From Nanohaloarchaea archaeon PL-Br10_U2g16 (GTDB lineage: Archaea; Nanohalarchaeota; Nanosalinia; Nanosalinales; Nanosalinaceae): a stretch of 6,466 nucleotides of DNA. Below the pieces are notes generated by a model. That model ran no database searches, was not told the origin of the DNA, and worked only from the letters and a program-made list of their open reading frames with translations. The number at the start of each line of letters is the position of its first letter. The first letter of the stretch is position 1. The translations under genes were made by a program, and so were the position numbers. The DNA is taken from positions 1 to 6,466 of the forward strand of contig LKMV01000040.1 of NCBI GenBank assembly GCA_001563995.1, given 5' to 3'. Shown piece after piece: positions 4,312 through 6,466 of this stretch.

Positions 4312-6466
4312 TATAATTTTTTTCAATTATAGATCTTATGTTTTTAGCAGTTTTTTCGCCTATACCTTCCACTTCTTTAAGCTGTTCTTCTGAGGCCGTA
4401 AATATTTTTTCGATACTCCCGAATTTTTCAAGCAGCCTCTCCGCTAATTTGGTGTTTATATCGGGTATACCGGCTACTATAAACTCCTGTAGATCTTTCT
4501 CTGTCTTTCCGGATCTGGAGCCTCTGACAGCAACCTCTTTTCCTTCCTCCTGCTCTCTTTTTGCAAGACTTTTCAGCATCTCTGCTGTTCTTTTCTCATC
4601 CTTGCTCCAGAGTATAGGAATGTTGTGGTCTATGGCTACTGAGGCTAATGCTCCTCTTATGGAGTTAGGATGTACGTCCCGGTGAGAGTACAGGTCCTTT
4701 CCTTCTATAATGATTACGGGGTTCTCATACTGCTGTATCTCTATCAGTTGGTCGAAAAGCCTTTGGTCAAGTATAGAATCAACAAAGTCTGAAGCCTCTT
4801 TCCTCTCTACAGCTGAATCCTCTGAAACAATGAAGTCAGCAACTTCAAGTCTCTCCTGATCAACTTTTACATCCATTCTAGATAGTTTCTTCAGTAAACT
4901 GTTCTCCCTGTCGTCCGCTACTATCCTTAGTTCACCCTTTTCTTCTCCATCTTCCTTTTTCTCTTGTTTAAATCCATCAAGGGTTTTCTGGCCGTTCTCT
5001 TCCACCTGATCGACCTCATCCTTTAACTCGTTCAAAACTTTATTCATCTTTTTCTTTTTGTGGTGGGCGCTCCAGTAATAGCTCTCATCCCTTGTGTTTT
5101 CAGCCATCAGCACAAACACTTTTCCTTCCTCCTGTCTACCTGTTCTACCCGCTCTCTGTATATCACGTACTCCTGAAGGCACAGGCTCGTAGAAGATAAC
5201 GTAATCTACTGCAGGAATATCTAAACCTTCCTCACCTATCGAGGTACTTACAAGCACGTTGTACTTATCCTCATCAAACGCATCAAGTATCTCCCTCTGC
5301 TTTTTCTGTGTCATCCCGGTGTCTCCCTGCTGTCCTACAAACCTAACTGCGTTCAGTCCGGATGTGTTCAGCTCATCGGTGATAAGATCTACAGAGTCTC
5401 TGTACTCAGTGAAGACGATAGCTTTTTCGCCTTCCTCCATGTCGTTCATCTTCTCCCTTAGCTTCTCCAGCTTTGGATGTTCCCTTCCTTTAGTTTTAAG
5501 ATACTCTACCATGCTTTTAGCTTTCTTCAGATCTTCATCAGCCAATGCTCTTTTCGCTGCCTTAGAATCATCTGTCTCCAGTCCTTCAAGGTAGTTGTAG
5601 CACTGGGATATGCCCTGTGTTTCCAGTAGCTCCTGTGCCTGTGATATTTTTATAGCGGTTGCTACACGTGATATAGCTGAGTAAAGCTTGGGGTCATCCT
5701 TTCCTGAAAGCTCTGATCCAAGCCTTCCTCTGATCTTAAGCAGCTGTTTTTTATGTACATTGTTTGTAGAGTCTATCTGACCTAGCTCCTTCAGTTTCTT
5801 TAGCTGAGTCCTATATGCTTTTTCAAGGTTGGTCTTAGCCTCTTCAAACCTGTCGTCCAGGCTGACTTGTACCCATTCTATATCTTTCTTCTCAATGTAA
5901 GGGGCTACGTCAGGATCTTCCTCGGTTCTAACCTCGAAGTTGGTCAGGTTAAGGTTCTCCGCAACCTCCATAATCTTTTCCTTGGATCCGCCAGGAGAAG
6001 CGGTAAGAGCAAGTTTATGGACCGGCATCTTCTCGCTTATAAACACATAGCTGTAATCTCCTGTGGCTCTATGAGCTTCGTCGAATATTACGAGGGAGAA
6101 ATCTTCTACAGGCACTTCCTTTGAAATTAAATCATTCTCTACCACTTGAGGTGTTCCGAAGAATATCCTTTTCTCCTTCCAGAGCTTGTACCGTTTGTCG
6201 GGCCGTGTCTTCCCTGTCATTATCTGCATCTCTTCCTCATCTATATCAAGGAACCGGTTGAAGGTTCTAAGATGCTGTTGAACCAGAGGTTTTGTCGGAG
6301 CCATAAAGAGAATCTTTCCATCCTCAGCCTTTCTAGCTGCTACCATCGCAGCTATAACAGTCTTTCCCAGCCCGGTAGGTAGCACCACTAACGTATTTTC
6401 GTCAAGCGATGACGCAGATATCACTTCTTGGTATGTACGTGACTCTATCTCATCAGATTTCAGCAG
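4304..6466 (-). CDS. hef: Hef: SF2 helicase fused to XPF-type nuclease, 5'-truncated by window edge
   Basis: Archaeal Hef remodels stalled forks and cuts branched DNA. 720 residues are visible. The frame continues to the right edge with LLKSDEIESRTYQE, whose R-x-YQ matches the usual start of Hef helicases, so only a few N-terminal residues are missing; the GTG at 6424 is not the start. Numbering from the right edge, the helicase motifs are Walker A LPTGLGKT (29-36), DEAH (129-132), TASPG (155-159), STSIGEEGLDIP (407-418) and QRAGRTGR (437-444), with a helical insert between the two RecA lobes (about 190-330). A charged linker (about 465-510) contains QKTLDGF, which resembles a PCNA-binding box. 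The ERCC4 nuclease domain follows (about 514-625) with VERK (553-556) and D560, then tandem helix-hairpin-helix motifs (about 655-715). All catalytic motifs look intact. It is the first visible gene of an operon with the DUF460 and archaeosortase genes. Confidence 0.96.
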   Translation of the reverse strand: MLKSDEIESRTYQEVISASSLDENTLVVLPTGLGKTVIAAMVAARKAEDGKILFMAPTKPLVQQHLRTFNRFLDIDEEEMQIMTGKTRPDKRYKLWKEKRIFFGTPQVVENDLISKEVPVEDFSLVIFDEAHRATGDYSYVFISEKMPVHKLALTASPGGSKEKIMEVAENLNLTNFEVRTEEDPDVAPYIEKKDIEWVQVSLDDRFEEAKTNLEKAYRTQLKKLKELGQIDSTNNVHKKQLLKIRGRLGSELSGKDDPKLYSAISRVATAIKISQAQELLETQGISQCYNYLEGLETDDSKAAKRALADEDLKKAKSMVEYLKTKGREHPKLEKLREKMNDMEEGEKAIVFTEYRDSVDLITDELNTSGLNAVRFVGQQGDTGMTQKKQREILDAFDEDKYNVLVSTSIGEEGLDIPAVDYVIFYEPVPSGVRDIQRAGRTGRQEEGKVFVLMAENTRDESYYWSAHHKKKKMNKVLNELKDEVDQVEENGQKTLDGFKQEKKEDGEEKGELRIVADDRENSLLKKLSRMDVKVDQERLEVADFIVSEDSAVERKEASDFVDSILDQRLFDQLIEIQQYENPVIIIEGKDLYSHRDVHPNSIRGALASVAIDHNIPILWSKDEKRTAEMLKSLAKREQEEGKEVAVRGSRSGKTEKDLQEFIVAGIPDINTKLAERLLEKFGSIEKIFTASEEQLKEVEGIGEKTAKNIRSIIEKNYNE

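Noticed and set aside
4324..4326. TTG as the start codon of the DUF460 gene
   Set aside because: The ATG at 4311 gives a compact overlap with the Hef stop and still precedes the conserved IVGIDPG strand; the extra residues (KKII) add nothing recognisable.
4103..4393. Plus-strand open frame of 96 codons, with several more opposite Hef (4338-4685, 5259-5594, 5867-6124, 6146-6382)
   Set aside because: All are antisense to well-identified genes and show antisense composition without domains.
6422..6424. GTG as the start codon of Hef
   Set aside because: The same frame continues upstream to the window edge with an R-x-YQ motif expected before Walker A, so the true start lies outside the window.

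Overview
The window looks like a piece of an archaeal chromosome. The evidence is an Hef-type helicase-nuclease (an archaeal family), a DUF460-type RNase H-fold protein, a class III (prepilin peptidase-type) signal sequence typical of archaeal pilins and archaellins, an archaeosortase, and promoters of the TATA-box-at-about-minus-27, leaderless kind. Moderate-to-low GC by eye, very acidic proteins and short intergenic gaps would fit a salt-adapted small-genome archaeon such as a nanohaloarchaeon. That placement is inference only; no rRNA or other taxonomic marker is present.

Layout, left to right. (1) 1-351, minus strand: the N-terminal 117 codons of a probable winged-helix protein that runs off the left edge. 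(2) 393-1274, plus strand: an A24-family prepilin/prearchaellin peptidase, divergent from gene 1 across only 41 bases. (3) 1267-2790, minus strand: a 507-residue acidic coiled-coil protein whose 3' end overlaps the peptidase gene by 8 bases. (4) 2919-3353, minus strand: a 144-residue type IV pilin-like protein with its own TATA box upstream and a T-rich terminator downstream. (5) 3366-3914, minus strand: an archaeosortase/exosortase-family membrane protein. (6) 3883-4311, minus strand: a stand-alone DUF460 RNase H-fold domain. (7) 4304-6466, minus strand: Hef, complete except for its extreme N terminus, which lies beyond the right edge.

Genes 7, 6 and 5 overlap in sequence (8 and 32 bases) and look like one transcription unit read right to left. 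It joins a fork-repair pair (Hef and the RNase H-fold protein) to a membrane transpeptidase-like enzyme. The pilin and coiled-coil genes follow on the same strand but appear to have their own promoters. The peptidase that would process the pilin lies about 1.6 kb away and convergent. The left part of the window can therefore be read as a small cell-surface module: prepilin peptidase, pilin, archaeosortase, a coiled-coil protein of unknown role, and perhaps a DNA-binding regulator.

No RNA genes, insertion sequences, CRISPR arrays, integrase sites or origins were seen. No single gene is of a wholly unknown type except the coiled-coil protein and the truncated winged-helix protein. The most unusual aspects are the gene combination, the missing sorting substrate for the archaeosortase, and a calcium-loop-like motif in the pilin.
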